Shown: positions 8,402 through 18,785, numbered from the stretch's first letter. The stretch: DNA of 64,000 bases from Hyphomicrobiales bacterium (GCA_003963405.1 RXIY01000014.1:21430-85429), one strand, 5' to 3'. The notes: generated by a model not told the origin, from the sequence alone. Program-made: numbers and translations.

Positions 8402-11400
8402 CTACGGGGCGGCAGAACTGTCGGGCAGCGAATCTCCCTTACTTTCGTGCGGAGAGTCCGGTGCGATTGAGAAAGCCGCCGGCGGTTTGCCAGGCTCGAC
8501 CGTCGCACCCACGCTCCCGACTGACGAGATCGTGCCGGGGATGGGCGCAACAATGTCGACTTGCGCGAGGGACCTTTCCGCCGTCGCCAAAGCAGCCCTC
8601 GCCTGTTCGACCGCAGCTTTGTCGGTCTCTGCTCGCGCTGTGGCTCGCTCCAAGACGGCCCGCGCTTTCTCTAGCGCCGGTCGCGCGGGAACTCGACCTT
8701 GCGCACGTCGTTTGCGCTCGACGTCCGCTGTAGCCGCAGCGACGACCGCCGCGCTCGCCTGTTGTCGTTGCAAAGCCTTCGCAAGCGCGTCTTTCTCGCG
8801 CACGATGGCTTCCCTAAAGGAGGCGGGATCGAGCTTGGCGCATATTTCACCGGCCTTCACCGCGGCGCCCTCCTCACAAAGAATGGCGATGATCGTGCCC
8901 GACGTCGACGCAAAGACGTCGACGGGCGCGCGGGTATCCGTGGGCCGCGCGGCGGAGAGGACCGCCTGTGACGACAAGTGGCTGGGGGCCGCGACGGATG
9001 AAAGCGGCTGATCTGGCGCAGCGCGGAAGAAAACGAAGATCTCGCCGCCAATCAGCGCGGCGACCGCAAGAGCGCCGGCCCACGCCTGCCACGCCTCCGA
9101 CCCAGACGCCACGGCGTGAGCAGGGGCCGAAGGCGCCCGCGTCACCGAAACGGTCCCGGCCTGTTGCTTACCGCCTCGCACGCCGACAAGACCAAAGGCG
9201 CGGACAAGGAACTTCTCCGCTTCGACGGTAAGGAAGAAGACGAGACCGCCAAGAAACAGCCAAGGCCAGACATTCATGGGCACCGATTGCGTGCCGAAGA
9301 GACGCTGCAACGGGGGCGCGTAGGTGAAAAGAAGTTGTAGAATCACGACCGCGGCGATTCCGAGCGGCAGATAACGATTTCCGAGATGCGCCGAGAGAGA
9401 CAGGGAGGATTCCGTCTTGAACCGGCTGTTGAGCAAATAGAAAATCTGACCGACGACCAATGTATTGACGGCGACCGTGCGCGCCAGTTCATCCGATGCG
9501 TGGAGGGATTTCATCCAGAAGAACGCCGCAAGCGTGAGAACTAGGAGCGCAACGCCGATAAAGATCACCCGCCATACTGCAAAGCCGTCCAGTATCGGGC
9601 GCGAGACGGCGCGCGGCGCCCGCCGCATGACGTCGCATTCGTGAGGTTCGAAGGAGATCACAAGCCCGAGCGCGACCGACGTCACCATATTGACCCACAG
9701 GATCTGGGGCGCGGTGATCGGCAACATGAAGCCGGCGACGATCGCGACAAGGATCACAAGCGCCTGCGCGACGTTGGTCGGCAGCATGAATAAGAGCGCT
9801 TTCTCGATATTGTTGTATACTGTCCTTCCTTCGCGCACGGCTGCCGTTATCGACGCGAAATTGTCGTCGGCCAGCACCATCGCAGCCGCCTCTTTCGTCA
9901 CTTCCGTGCCCTTGATCCCCATGGCGACGCCAATATCGGCGCGCTTGAGCGCCGGAGCGTCATTGACGCCATCTCCCGTCATCGCCACCACCTGACCATT
10001 GGCCTGAATGGCCTTGACCAGACGCAGTTTATGTTCGGGACTGGCGCGCGCGAAAACATCGACGTCTTTGACGGCCTCCTGTAGTGCACCGTCGTTCATC
10101 GCTTCGATTTCGGTCCCCGCGACTGCGGTCCTGCCGTCGCCAATGCCGAGCAGTTTGGCGATTGCCGCGGCGGTAATCTTGTGGTCGCCCGTGATCATGG
10201 TGACGCGAATGCCGCCGTTGTGACATTCGGCAACCGCTTCCACGGCCTCCTTGCGGGGCGGATCCATGAGACCCACAATGCCATACAGCACCAGGGTCTT
10301 CGGCAGATCTCCTGGGCCAAGGCCTGCTTTTTCAAAGGATGGATCGCGCAAACCGGCAAGAGCGAGGACGCGTTCGCCCTGCGCGGCCAGTCGATCGGCG
10401 GCAGCCTCCCAGTAGTCGCGCCGCAGGGGCTCGAAGCCTTTTTCTGTCTCTTGGCGATCGCAATGGGCGAGAATGACTTCCGGCGCGCCCTTGACGAAGA
10501 GGAGGCGGTCACCGTCCCCTCCTTCGTGCAGGGTCGCCATGAATTTGTGCTCCGACTCGAAGGGAATCGCGTCGATGCGAGGAAGCTTTTGTCGTTCGGC
10601 GCCGCGGTCCAACCCGAGTTTTATTGCGAAGGGATAAAGCGCCGCCTCGGTCGGGTCGCCTTCCGCCTTCCATACTCCGTCGATCTCGCGCAACTCGGAA
10701 TCGTTGCACAGCGCCGAGACCATTCCCATCTGCTGCAGCGCGGCGGCGCTGGCGGCGGGTTCGCCGTCGACGAGAATTTGACCATCGCTCGCATAGCCAT
10801 CGCCCGTCACACGGTAATTCGCGTCGGCCGTGACTGCCGAGGCGACCATCATCTCCATCAAGGTCAGGGTGCCGGTTTTGTCGGAACAGATGCGCGACAC
10901 TGATCCCAGCGTTTCGACCGCGGGCAACCGACGGATGATCGCGTGGCGCTGCGCCATGCGCTGCACGCCAATCGCCAGCGTGATCGTGATCAGCGCGGGG
11001 AGGCCTTCCGGAATGACAGAGACCGCAATGCCGACAACCGCCTGGAAAGCTTCGACGAAAGGAAGATCGCGAACCCAGCGCCCATAGGCGAAAACCGCGA
11101 CGCTGACGAATCCGATCACTTTCGCGATTGTATGGCCGAAATCCTTGATCTGCCGGAGCAACGGCGTTTCGAGCGCATCCACGGCGGCGAGCATCTGGTT
11201 GATCCGGCCGAGTTCGGTTTGCGCCCCCGTCGCAACGACCACGCCGATGGCGCGGCCTGATACGACCAGGGTCCCGGAAAACGCCATGTCGTCGCGGTCG
11301 CCGACCGTCGCATTTTCGGCAACAGCCTCCGTCGTCTTGTCGGCCGGCACGGATTCGCCGGTGAGAGCCGCTTCGTCGGCCCGGAGATTCTTGACGTCGA

Positions 11401-11884
11401 CCAACCTCAAATCCGCAGGGATACGATCGCCAGACTCCAGCAGCACGATGTCGCCTGGAACGAGTTCGTCAGCCGCAACCACGCGAGGCTCGCCGTCGCG
11501 GAGCGCACGTGCATCGGAGGAGAGCATGTTGCGGATCGACTCGAGCGCCTTCTCGGCCTTTCCTTCCTGGAGAAAACCGAGCGCCGCGTTGATGATCACG
11601 ACGCCGGTGATGATCGAGGCGTCGAGCCAAAGACCGAGCATCAGCTTTACGAAGCCGGCCGCGAGGAGGATATAAACCAGAATATTATCAAATTGATGAA
11701 AAAACCGCATCCACGGCCCGCGCTTGGCGCCTTCGGGCAAGCGGTTGCGCCCGTACTCCCCGAGCCGCCGGGCCGCCTCGCTGGAGGAGAGGCCACGCGA
11801 GGGGTCGCTGTCCAGACGGCGAAGCGCTTCTTGAAACTGGAGCGCGTGCCAATTCTCCGGCGAGTAAAGCTGTTGGTCGCTCAC
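8402..11884 (-). CDS. P-type cation ATPase with C-terminal HlyD/MFP-like domain
   Basis: Residues 1-900 form a P2-type (COG0474-like) ion pump: a cation-ATPase N-terminal domain, the TGES actuator loop (175-178), IPEGLP in TM4 (291-296), the phosphorylation site DKTGTLT (Asp335), KGAPE in the nucleotide domain, and TGDGVNDAP (about 636-644). It ends with the usual TM7-10. Then comes an extra TM (about 935-955) and about 200 residues typical of membrane-fusion adaptors: a half lipoyl barrel (about 985-1020), a long Ala/Glu/Lys/Arg coiled coil (about 1020-1110), and the second half-barrel (VDIVAPIPGTI). Typical P2 ATPases are about 900 aa. Transported ion unknown. One continuous frame with no sign of a sequencing artefact. 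Confidence 0.85.
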   Translation of the reverse strand: MSDQQLYSPENWHALQFQEALRRLDSDPSRGLSSSEAARRLGEYGRNRLPEGAKRGPWMRFFHQFDNILVYILLAAGFVKLMLGLWLDASIITGVVIINAALGFLQEGKAEKALESIRNMLSSDARALRDGEPRVVAADELVPGDIVLLESGDRIPADLRLVDVKNLRADEAALTGESVPADKTTEAVAENATVGDRDDMAFSGTLVVSGRAIGVVVATGAQTELGRINQMLAAVDALETPLLRQIKDFGHTIAKVIGFVSVAVFAYGRWVRDLPFVEAFQAVVGIAVSVIPEGLPALITITLAIGVQRMAQRHAIIRRLPAVETLGSVSRICSDKTGTLTLMEMMVASAVTADANYRVTGDGYASDGQILVDGEPAASAAALQQMGMVSALCNDSELREIDGVWKAEGDPTEAALYPFAIKLGLDRGAERQKLPRIDAIPFESEHKFMATLHEGGDGDRLLFVKGAPEVILAHCDRQETEKGFEPLRRDYWEAAADRLAAQGERVLALAGLRDPSFEKAGLGPGDLPKTLVLYGIVGLMDPPRKEAVEAVAECHNGGIRVTMITGDHKITAAAIAKLLGIGDGRTAVAGTEIEAMNDGALQEAVKDVDVFARASPEHKLRLVKAIQANGQVVAMTGDGVNDAPALKRADIGVAMGIKGTEVTKEAAAMVLADDNFASITAAVREGRTVYNNIEKALLFMLPTNVAQALVILVAIVAGFMLPITAPQILWVNMVTSVALGLVISFEPHECDVMRRAPRAVSRPILDGFAVWRVIFIGVALLVLTLAAFFWMKSLHASDELARTVAVNTLVVGQIFYLLNSRFKTESSLSLSAHLGNRYLPLGIAAVVILQLLFTYAPPLQRLFGTQSVPMNVWPWLFLGGLVFFLTVEAEKFLVRAFGLVGVRGGKQQAGTVSVTRAPSAPAHAVASGSEAWQAWAGALAVAALIGGEIFVFFRAAPDQPLSSVAAPSHLSSQAVLSAARPTDTRAPVDVFASTSGTIIAILCEEGAAVKAGEICAKLDPASFREAIVREKDALAKALQRQQASAAVVAAATADVERKRRAQGRVPARPALEKARAVLERATARAETDKAAVEQARAALATAERSLAQVDIVAPIPGTISSVGSVGATVEPGKPPAAFSIAPDSPHESKGDSLPDSSAAP

Positions 11885-11985
11885 TGATCAAGCCTCCGTT
11901 CGAGCGTGAACTTGTCAGAGTTGGCGAAACTAGTAAAGTGAACAAAACCCCTTGATTTGTTGCTTGATGAACCCGAGCCGCCGAA

Positions 11986-13614
11986 ATGGATACTTCCTCC
12001 TTCATGACTATCCTGGGCGGGCTCGGCTTGTTCCTGCTGGGGATTCACCATCTTACCGAAGGCCTGAAGGGACTTGCCGGCGACTCGCTCAGGCGCTCCC
12101 TCCAAACCCTTGTTCGCGGTCGTTTGAGCGCGGTCGTCTTTGGAGCGGTGTTTACGGCGCTCATTCAATCTTCGAGCGCGACGGTCCTCACCGTCATCGG
12201 CTTTGTCAGCGCCGGCCTGGTCAGCTTTCCCCAAGCGATCGGCGTGCTTATCGGCGCGACATTCGGCACCACAACGACGCCCTGGATGGTGGCGTTCTTC
12301 GGTTTCCGGGTGCAAATATCCGCCTTTGCAATGCCCATCATCGGCATCGGCGCCTTTCTCTGGTTGGTCGCCAAGGGCCGGTGGCGCGCGGGCGGCGCCA
12401 TCCTTGCCGGCTTTGGGCTCATCTTCGTCGGGCTGGATTATCTACAGAACGGGATGGGAAACGTCGCCTGGAACATCGATTCCTTTGTCGGCGACGGATG
12501 GGCCGCCAAATGGCTTCTCGCCGGTCTCGGGCTCGTCATGACGGTCGTCATGCAGAGCTCCAGCGCCGCAGCGGCGGCGACCCTGGTCGCTCTGCATGCG
12601 GGAAGCCTCGATTTTCACCAAGCCTGCGCCATGGTGGTGGGGCAAAGCATCGGCACCGCGGCGACCAGCGCGGCGCTCGGGGCAATGAGCGGCGGCCTCG
12701 CGGTGCGGCGCTCGGCCTTGGCGCATATTATTTTCAGCGTCGTGGTCGGCGTCCTGGGGATGTTGCTCCTGTCTCCGCTCGCCAAAGCCGCCACCTGGGT
12801 CGTCTCCGGCTTGGACGACTATGACGGCGTTCTCGCCGTCGCCGCTTTCAGCAGCCTGTTCAAATTAATGGGCGTCGCCGTCTTCTTCCCCTGGCTCGAC
12901 GCCTATTCGAGGTTCATCATCGAGCTGTCCGGTAAGGGAGAAGAGTCGGCCGTGAGCCGCCTGGAGCCGGCGCTTGCGGAAGCCGGCGGGCCTGTTGCGC
13001 TGGAAGCGGTCTGGCGGGCGCTGCTCGAGGTTTCCAGGGGCGCAGTGGACGCCGTGCGTCGGCGGCTCGCCGGCGAACAGACCGCCTACCAACCGCCTGA
13101 GGACTCGGTGCGCAAGATCGACCATTTCCTCGAGTCGCTGTCTCTGGAAACACTCGATATCGCCGACATGGAGCCGCGCCTGGTTCGTCTTTGCCACGCG
13201 ATCGACCACCTCAAGCGGTTGCATCACGACCTCAGCGAAAGAGCGATCGTTCTGGCGACGCCGGCTTCAGCCACTGCCGCGGGCGCCCAGGCCCTGAGTG
13301 CATGGCTCGAGGCGCAGAAAACGCCTGCGGATGTCGTCAGCGGCCCGGTTTTGCAGGCCGTCGACGCCGCGGCGCGGCAACTGGCGGAGGAGCGAATGGC
13401 GCTCAGAGAAAGAATTCTCGAGTCGGTCGCTCGCCAGCAGACCGCCGCTGCGGCCGCAAACGAGGCGTTGCTGGCCCTCCAATGGGCCGATAAGGCGCTC
13501 CACCACGCGTGGCGAATAATCGATTCTCTGGATGCGGCGGCGGGCAGAGAGCGGAGCGCCGGATTCCGGCGGCGTGCAACGACAATGTTAGAGACCTCCG
13601 AGAGATCGGTGTGA
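11986..13614 (+). CDS. Na+/phosphate cotransporter family protein with PhoU-like tail
   Basis: The 542-residue protein has the NptA/PhoU layout. Two inverted membrane repeats each carry a QSSSA motif (LIQSSSATVL near residue 60, VMQSSSAAAAA near 190), and a helical PhoU-like cytosolic domain occupies about 330-530. Members import inorganic phosphate with sodium. It starts at ATG 11986, divergent from the P-type ATPase across about 100 nt, and lies 18 nt before PPK2. This suggests coupling of phosphate uptake to polyphosphate metabolism. Confidence 0.85.
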   Translation: MDTSSFMTILGGLGLFLLGIHHLTEGLKGLAGDSLRRSLQTLVRGRLSAVVFGAVFTALIQSSSATVLTVIGFVSAGLVSFPQAIGVLIGATFGTTTTPWMVAFFGFRVQISAFAMPIIGIGAFLWLVAKGRWRAGGAILAGFGLIFVGLDYLQNGMGNVAWNIDSFVGDGWAAKWLLAGLGLVMTVVMQSSSAAAAATLVALHAGSLDFHQACAMVVGQSIGTAATSAALGAMSGGLAVRRSALAHIIFSVVVGVLGMLLLSPLAKAATWVVSGLDDYDGVLAVAAFSSLFKLMGVAVFFPWLDAYSRFIIELSGKGEESAVSRLEPALAEAGGPVALEAVWRALLEVSRGAVDAVRRRLAGEQTAYQPPEDSVRKIDHFLESLSLETLDIADMEPRLVRLCHAIDHLKRLHHDLSERAIVLATPASATAAGAQALSAWLEAQKTPADVVSGPVLQAVDAAARQLAEERMALRERILESVARQQTAAAAANEALLALQWADKALHHAWRIIDSLDAAAGRERSAGFRRRATTMLETSERSV

Positions 13615-13632
13615 CGCGGAGGACGCGCGCAA

Positions 13633-14406
13633 ATGAAGCGCAAGGACTACGAGACAGAACTGCGGAAACTGCAAATCGAGCTTTGCGCCCTTCAGGATTG
13701 GGTCCGGCACAAAGGCTTGCGCGTGATTGTGGTCTTCGAGGGTCGCGACGCCGCTGGGAAAGGCGGCGTCATCAAGGCGATCACGGAAAGGGTGAGTCCG
13801 CGTGTTTTCCAGGTCGTCGCTCTGCCGGCTCCTTCAGATCGCGAAAAGACACAGCTTTACTTCCAGCGTTATATCGCGCGATTCCCGGCGGCTGGCGAAA
13901 TCGTGATCTTCGACCGCAGTTGGTATAATCGCGCTGGCGTTGAATATGTCATGGGGTTCTGCACGGAAAGCCAGCACCGTCGTTTTTTGGAAGTCTGTCC
14001 CGAGTTCGAACTCTTTATCGTCGACGACGGTGTCGTCTTGATCAAATTCTGGCTGGAGGTGAGCGAGGCGGAACAGAAGCGGCGGTTCGAGGCGCGCATC
14101 GACGACCCGCTGCGACAGTGGAAGCTGAGCCCGACGGACCTGTGTTCGCGCGGCCGCTGGTATGAATATTCCCGGGCGAGAGACATGATGCTGGAGGCGA
14201 CCGACAAGAAATATGCGCCCTGGACCATCGTTCGATCGGACGATAAGCGACGCGCCCGATTGAACTGCATTCGCCATCTTCTCGACGCCATTCCCTACGA
14301 GAAAATCGAGCGCGAAAAAGCCTTTCTGCCAGAGCGTTCGACTGAGTTCGAATATGATGACCTCGCCAGTCTCAAGGACTTCCGATTCGTCTCTGAGCTT
14401 TACTAA
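13633..14406 (+). CDS. ppk2: Polyphosphate kinase 2
   Basis: The 257-residue one-domain PPK2 transfers phosphate between polyphosphate and nucleoside di- or monophosphates. The Walker A-like loop is VFEGRDAAGKGG (about 36-47), the Walker B region is IFDRSWYNRAG (about 95-105), and the lid region contains ARIDDPLRQWKLSP. Length and motifs fit the class that uses NDP (class I) better than AMP-specific forms, but this is an inference. It follows the Na/Pi transporter by 18 nt and is probably in the same operon. Confidence 0.92.
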   Translation: MKRKDYETELRKLQIELCALQDWVRHKGLRVIVVFEGRDAAGKGGVIKAITERVSPRVFQVVALPAPSDREKTQLYFQRYIARFPAAGEIVIFDRSWYNRAGVEYVMGFCTESQHRRFLEVCPEFELFIVDDGVVLIKFWLEVSEAEQKRRFEARIDDPLRQWKLSPTDLCSRGRWYEYSRARDMMLEATDKKYAPWTIVRSDDKRRARLNCIRHLLDAIPYEKIEREKAFLPERSTEFEYDDLASLKDFRFVSELY

Positions 14407-14430
14407 AAGTCACACGCCACGGCGTTTTGG

Positions 14431-17400
14431 TCAGGCTGGCTCTCGGATCCCAAACCACAGGACGTAGAGCGCCGGCGTGACAATCAGGGTGAGAACCGTG
14501 GCGACGAGCAGGCCGCCCATGACGGCGAAGGCCATCGGCCCCCAGAATACCGTTGGCGCAATGGGGATGAGGCCGAGCACCGTGGAGACCGCCGTGAGCA
14601 CGATCGGCCTGAACCGCGAAATCGTTGCGTCAACGACGGCCTTCCACTGATCCGGCTGTTCGCGCCGTTCGATCTCGATCTGCTCCACGAGGATTACGGC
14701 GTTGCGCGCGATCATGCCGAGCAACGACAGGATGCCTAGGATCGCCACGAAACCGAGCGGCTTTCCGAAAATGAGCAGCGCGGCGATGATGCCGATCAAT
14801 CCCATGGGCACGATCGACAGGACGAGGAACATCCGGCTGAAGCTCTGGAGCTGGATCATCAGAAACGTCGTCATCAGGAATAGCATCAGCGGCACGCGCG
14901 CAAAGACCGACCCTTGCGATTTCGCGCTTTCCTCGACCGTTCCGCCCGTGTCGATCCGGTAGCCGGCCGGCAGGCTGGCGTTCAACTCGGCGACCGAGGT
15001 CGCCAGCGATGAGACGGCGGTTTCCGCGGTCAGGCCCGTTGCAGGGTCTGCCTGCACGGTCAGCGTCGGCGTGCGGTTACGACGCCAGATGAGCGGGCTT
15101 TCCTGCCTGAATTCCAAGGTCGCAAGCTGGCTCAGGGGCGCGACGCCGCCGTTCGGCAGCGGCAGCTGCAGGGATTGCAGCGCATCGAGCGACATTCTCT
15201 GCTCTTCGGCCGCGCGCGCGACGATGTCGACGAGATAGATGTCGTCGCGAACTTGCGTGATTGTCTGGCCGGTCGCAACGCCTTGCAGAGCGCTGGCCAC
15301 GGCTTGCGAACTCAATCCGAGTAGCCGCGCCTGATCCTGATCGACTTTCACATGAACCGCTCGGGTTGGCTCGATCCAGTCGAAATTGATCCGCGTCACC
15401 GTCGGGTTCTCGCCCATCTTCGTGGCGAGTCTGAGCGCGATATCCCGCACCTTTTCGACGTCTGGCCCGCTCACGCGATATTGAACCGGCCACCCCACGG
15501 GAGGACCAAGTTCGAGCGGCGCAATTCGCGTCACGAGCCCGGGGAAGCCCTCGGCGAGCGCGGTCTCCAATTTTCTGTGCAAGCGCTCGCGCGCATCGAC
15601 GTCTTTCGCAATGATCACGAACTGCGAGAAAAAATCATGCGCCAGCTGGACGTTGAGTGGGAGGTAGAAGCGAATCGCGCCGCGGCCGACATAGGCGCTC
15701 CAGCTCGCCACGTCGGGGTCGCCCTTTAAAATTTTATCCAGTCGCTCCGAGACCTCCTGGCTTGCATATATCGACGCGTTCTGACGGAGGGAGAGATCGA
15801 CGACGAGTTCCGGCCGGTCCGAGGCAGGAAAGAATTGCCGTGGAACCAGCGGCGAGACCAAAAGGGCGACAACAAAACAGGCGAGCGTCGCGCCGATCGT
15901 GACCCAGCGCGCCCGCATGGCGGAGACCAGCAGCCTGCGAAAGGCCTGCAACACGCGCCCCTCCTGCTCGGTGACGGGCTTGTCCGGCTTGGCGAGCAGA
16001 AAAACGCCGACGAGAGGGGTAAAGAGGACCGCGACGAACCAGGAAACGATCAGCGCGATCGACACGACAGCGAAGATCGAAAATGTATATTCGCCGGCAG
16101 AGCTCTTGGCGAGGCCGATCGGCACGAAGCCGGCGGCGGAGACGAAAGAACCCGTCAGCATTGCCATGGCGACGCTGTTATAGGCGTAACTCGCCGCTGT
16201 CTCCTTGTCGTCGCCGAGCGCCAGCCGCGAGGTCATCACGTCCACGGTCGTCATGGCGTCATCGACCAGCAGTCCCAGCGCGATGATCAGCGCGCCGAGC
16301 GAAATCCGTTGCAGATCGATCCCCGCCATCGTCATGATCGGAAAAACGATGGCGAGCGTCAGCGGGATGGAGATGGCGACAACAGCGCCGGCGCGAACGC
16401 CAAGGCTCACGAAACTGACCGCCATGATGATTGCGATCGCCTGCCATAGCGAGGTCATGAAGTCGCCGATTGCATGTTCCACGATCTGTGGCTGATTGGC
16501 GACGAGGATTGGCTCGATCCCGACCGGCAGATCCGTGGTCGCCTCCTTCATAGCCTGGGCGATGTTCTTGCCCAGCGAGAGCACGTCGCCGCCGGGTCGC
16601 ATGGCGACGGCGAGCCCGATCGCCGGACGCCCGTTTACGCGGAACATCGATTGCGGCGGATCAGCGAAGCCGCTCCGTATTTCTACGATGTCTCGCAGCC
16701 TCACGAGGCGACCATTGGCGGAGATATTGATGTCGAGAATGTCTTTTTCGGAATCGAAACCGCCGGAAACGCGCAAGGAAAGTTTTTCGTCTTCGGTCTG
16801 AACGACGCCGGAAGGACTGACCGCGTTCTGTTCCTGCAGCGTCCTGATCAATTGCGCGCGGTCGATCCCGAGCCCCGCCAGATGCCTGGTGGAAAATTCA
16901 ATGAAGATTTTTTCTTCCTGCGCGCCCAGCACCTCGACTTTCGACACGTCGGGGACCGCGAGGAGACGCGAGCGGACTTTCTCGACGTAGTCACGCAATT
17001 CGCGCTGCGAAAAACCGTCGGCCGTGAACCCATAGATAATGCCGAACGTGTCGCCGAAGTCGTCGTTGAAACCAGGGCCGACGACGCCGGCGGGCAGCGT
17101 GTGGCGGATGTCCCCGATGTTCTTGCGCACCTGATACCAGATGTCGGGGACTTCCGAGGGAGGCGTGGCGCCTTTCAGATTGACGAAAATGGTGGTCGAT
17201 CCGGCTGTCGTATAACTGCGCACGAAATCGAGGCTCGTCGTCTCCTGCAGTTTGCGCTCTATGCGCTCCGTCACCTGTTTGAGCGTGTCGTCGATTGTCG
17301 CGCCCGGCCAAAACGCCTGGACCACCATCGTGCGAAATGTGAAATTGGGATCTTCGTCACGCCCCAGGCTGAAATAGGAATTCAGTCCGGCTATGACGAC

Positions 17401-17469
17401 CGCGATCATGCAATAGACCATGAAGGAGCGGTGTCTGAGCGCCCAGGCGGAGAGATTGAGGCTGCTCAC
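14431..17469 (-). CDS. RND-family efflux permease (AcrB/HAE-like)
   Basis: The 1012-residue inner-membrane pump has the RND layout: TM1 near the N-terminus, a large periplasmic loop, TM2-6, a second loop, and TM8-12 at the end. The TM4 proton-relay pair is visible in LGLLVDDAMTTVDV. It is more like the short AcrB-like permeases of alphaproteobacteria than E. coli AcrB. It overlaps the adaptor gene by 4 nt (ATGA), and with the divergent outer-membrane factor it makes a full tripartite exporter. Substrate unknown; organic toxicants or antibiotics are typical. Confidence 0.92.
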   Translation of the reverse strand: MSSLNLSAWALRHRSFMVYCMIAVVIAGLNSYFSLGRDEDPNFTFRTMVVQAFWPGATIDDTLKQVTERIERKLQETTSLDFVRSYTTAGSTTIFVNLKGATPPSEVPDIWYQVRKNIGDIRHTLPAGVVGPGFNDDFGDTFGIIYGFTADGFSQRELRDYVEKVRSRLLAVPDVSKVEVLGAQEEKIFIEFSTRHLAGLGIDRAQLIRTLQEQNAVSPSGVVQTEDEKLSLRVSGGFDSEKDILDINISANGRLVRLRDIVEIRSGFADPPQSMFRVNGRPAIGLAVAMRPGGDVLSLGKNIAQAMKEATTDLPVGIEPILVANQPQIVEHAIGDFMTSLWQAIAIIMAVSFVSLGVRAGAVVAISIPLTLAIVFPIMTMAGIDLQRISLGALIIALGLLVDDAMTTVDVMTSRLALGDDKETAASYAYNSVAMAMLTGSFVSAAGFVPIGLAKSSAGEYTFSIFAVVSIALIVSWFVAVLFTPLVGVFLLAKPDKPVTEQEGRVLQAFRRLLVSAMRARWVTIGATLACFVVALLVSPLVPRQFFPASDRPELVVDLSLRQNASIYASQEVSERLDKILKGDPDVASWSAYVGRGAIRFYLPLNVQLAHDFFSQFVIIAKDVDARERLHRKLETALAEGFPGLVTRIAPLELGPPVGWPVQYRVSGPDVEKVRDIALRLATKMGENPTVTRINFDWIEPTRAVHVKVDQDQARLLGLSSQAVASALQGVATGQTITQVRDDIYLVDIVARAAEEQRMSLDALQSLQLPLPNGGVAPLSQLATLEFRQESPLIWRRNRTPTLTVQADPATGLTAETAVSSLATSVAELNASLPAGYRIDTGGTVEESAKSQGSVFARVPLMLFLMTTFLMIQLQSFSRMFLVLSIVPMGLIGIIAALLIFGKPLGFVAILGILSLLGMIARNAVILVEQIEIERREQPDQWKAVVDATISRFRPIVLTAVSTVLGLIPIAPTVFWGPMAFAVMGGLLVATVLTLIVTPALYVLWFGIREPA

Positions 17470-18575
17470 GGTCCCGCCTCCAGCAACCGGACCTTCTGGC
17501 CGGGGTGGAGCGCCTGAACGCCAGCCGTGACAATGGTGTCTTCCGGCTTCAATCCCTCCGTGACGACGGCCGCGTCTCTGGTGAACCGCGCGACTTTCAC
17601 ATTGCGGAGCGCAACGGTCATTGTCCCGGGATCGACGATCCAGACGCTCGGCCGCCCGTCGCTCTCGGTCAGAGCGGCCGCCGGTATCGCGATCGCCGCC
17701 GTCGCATCCAACCGGACGCGCCCCGAGACGGTGGCGCCAAGGCGCATTTCAGGAGGCGGCGACTGAATCGTCACCCGGACGCGGAAGGTGCGCGTCGTCG
17801 GGTCCGCCTGTGGGTCCACCTGACGAACCCGGCCGACGGCGGTCACGCGGCGGTCATCGGTCAGCGCCAGATCGACCCGCGCGTCACGCGGCGCGTCGCG
17901 CAAAATACGCGCTGGCGCGTCGAAGACGGCGTCCCATCCGCCCGTGCGGGCGAGGCGGAAGATCACCTGGCCCGGCTGAACCACTTCGCCAGCCTCCGCA
18001 GCGCGCCCAACGATCGTTCCCGGAAAATCCGACCTCAGCTCGGTAAAACTCACATTGTCCTGAGCTATCTTGAGTTGCGCCGTCGCGTCCTCTATGTCCG
18101 ATTTCGCGGTTTCGACCGCTGTCAGCGCCTGGTCATATTGGGTCTTCGTCGTGTAGCGGCGCTCGAGAAGCGATTGCTCGCGCGCGAAAACATTGCGCGC
18201 CTCGCGCAAGCGCCCCTGCGCTGCGGTCAGCCGCGCCTGGGCCGAGCGGAGCGCGTTCTGCTCATTCTGGGGATCGAGCCTCGCCAGCAACTGACCGGCC
18301 TTGACAGTGTCGCCGGCGCCCACGAAGCGCTCGACCATCCGTCCGCCAATTCGAAAAGAAAGAGCGGCCTCGGTTTCAGGCTGAATGCTGCCGGTTAGCT
18401 CCACGGTCTCGCCGAGTTTGCTTTTCTCGATGACGACGGCGCGCACAGGTCGGGGCTCCCCCGCCTCCTGTCCCTGGTCACGGCCGCATCCTGAAAGGGA
18501 CATGAACAGCGCCGGCGCTGTCCAAAGCGCCCGGCGCCAGGGAAAAGTCGCCGTCAGTCGCCTTACGAGAGCCAA
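17466..18575 (-). CDS. RND efflux periplasmic adaptor (membrane fusion lipoprotein)
   Basis: The adaptor links the RND pump to the outer-membrane channel. Visible are a lipobox (FMSLSGCG), a lipoyl half-barrel (VGAGDTVKAGQLLARLD), an alpha-hairpin of about 70 residues, the second half-barrel (FPGTIVGRAAEAGEVV), and the beta-barrel and membrane-proximal domains. The TTG at 18575 gives a normal RR-containing signal peptide of about 29 residues. The longer frame from 18683 would put 65 residues before the Cys and is less likely. It overlaps the pump gene by ATGA. Confidence 0.88.
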   Translation of the reverse strand: MALVRRLTATFPWRRALWTAPALFMSLSGCGRDQGQEAGEPRPVRAVVIEKSKLGETVELTGSIQPETEAALSFRIGGRMVERFVGAGDTVKAGQLLARLDPQNEQNALRSAQARLTAAQGRLREARNVFAREQSLLERRYTTKTQYDQALTAVETAKSDIEDATAQLKIAQDNVSFTELRSDFPGTIVGRAAEAGEVVQPGQVIFRLARTGGWDAVFDAPARILRDAPRDARVDLALTDDRRVTAVGRVRQVDPQADPTTRTFRVRVTIQSPPPEMRLGATVSGRVRLDATAAIAIPAAALTESDGRPSVWIVDPGTMTVALRNVKVARFTRDAAVVTEGLKPEDTIVTAGVQALHPGQKVRLLEAGP

Positions 18576-18785
18576 TGTTTCATCCCACTGCACGACTCTT
18601 GCCCTGCAAGCCCGTAGAGCAAAAAAACACATCGTCTCCCGTAAACAACCTGAAACGGGACGATTTCCTGTGGATAACGCCACAGCAAGCGCACCCCAAC
18701 CGTCACCTTCCTATCAAGAGCCATTAAATACCGAGGGACGACCTGACGGCGTTAGCCGGCGGGAAAAGCGCGCGCAGGGAAGAAA

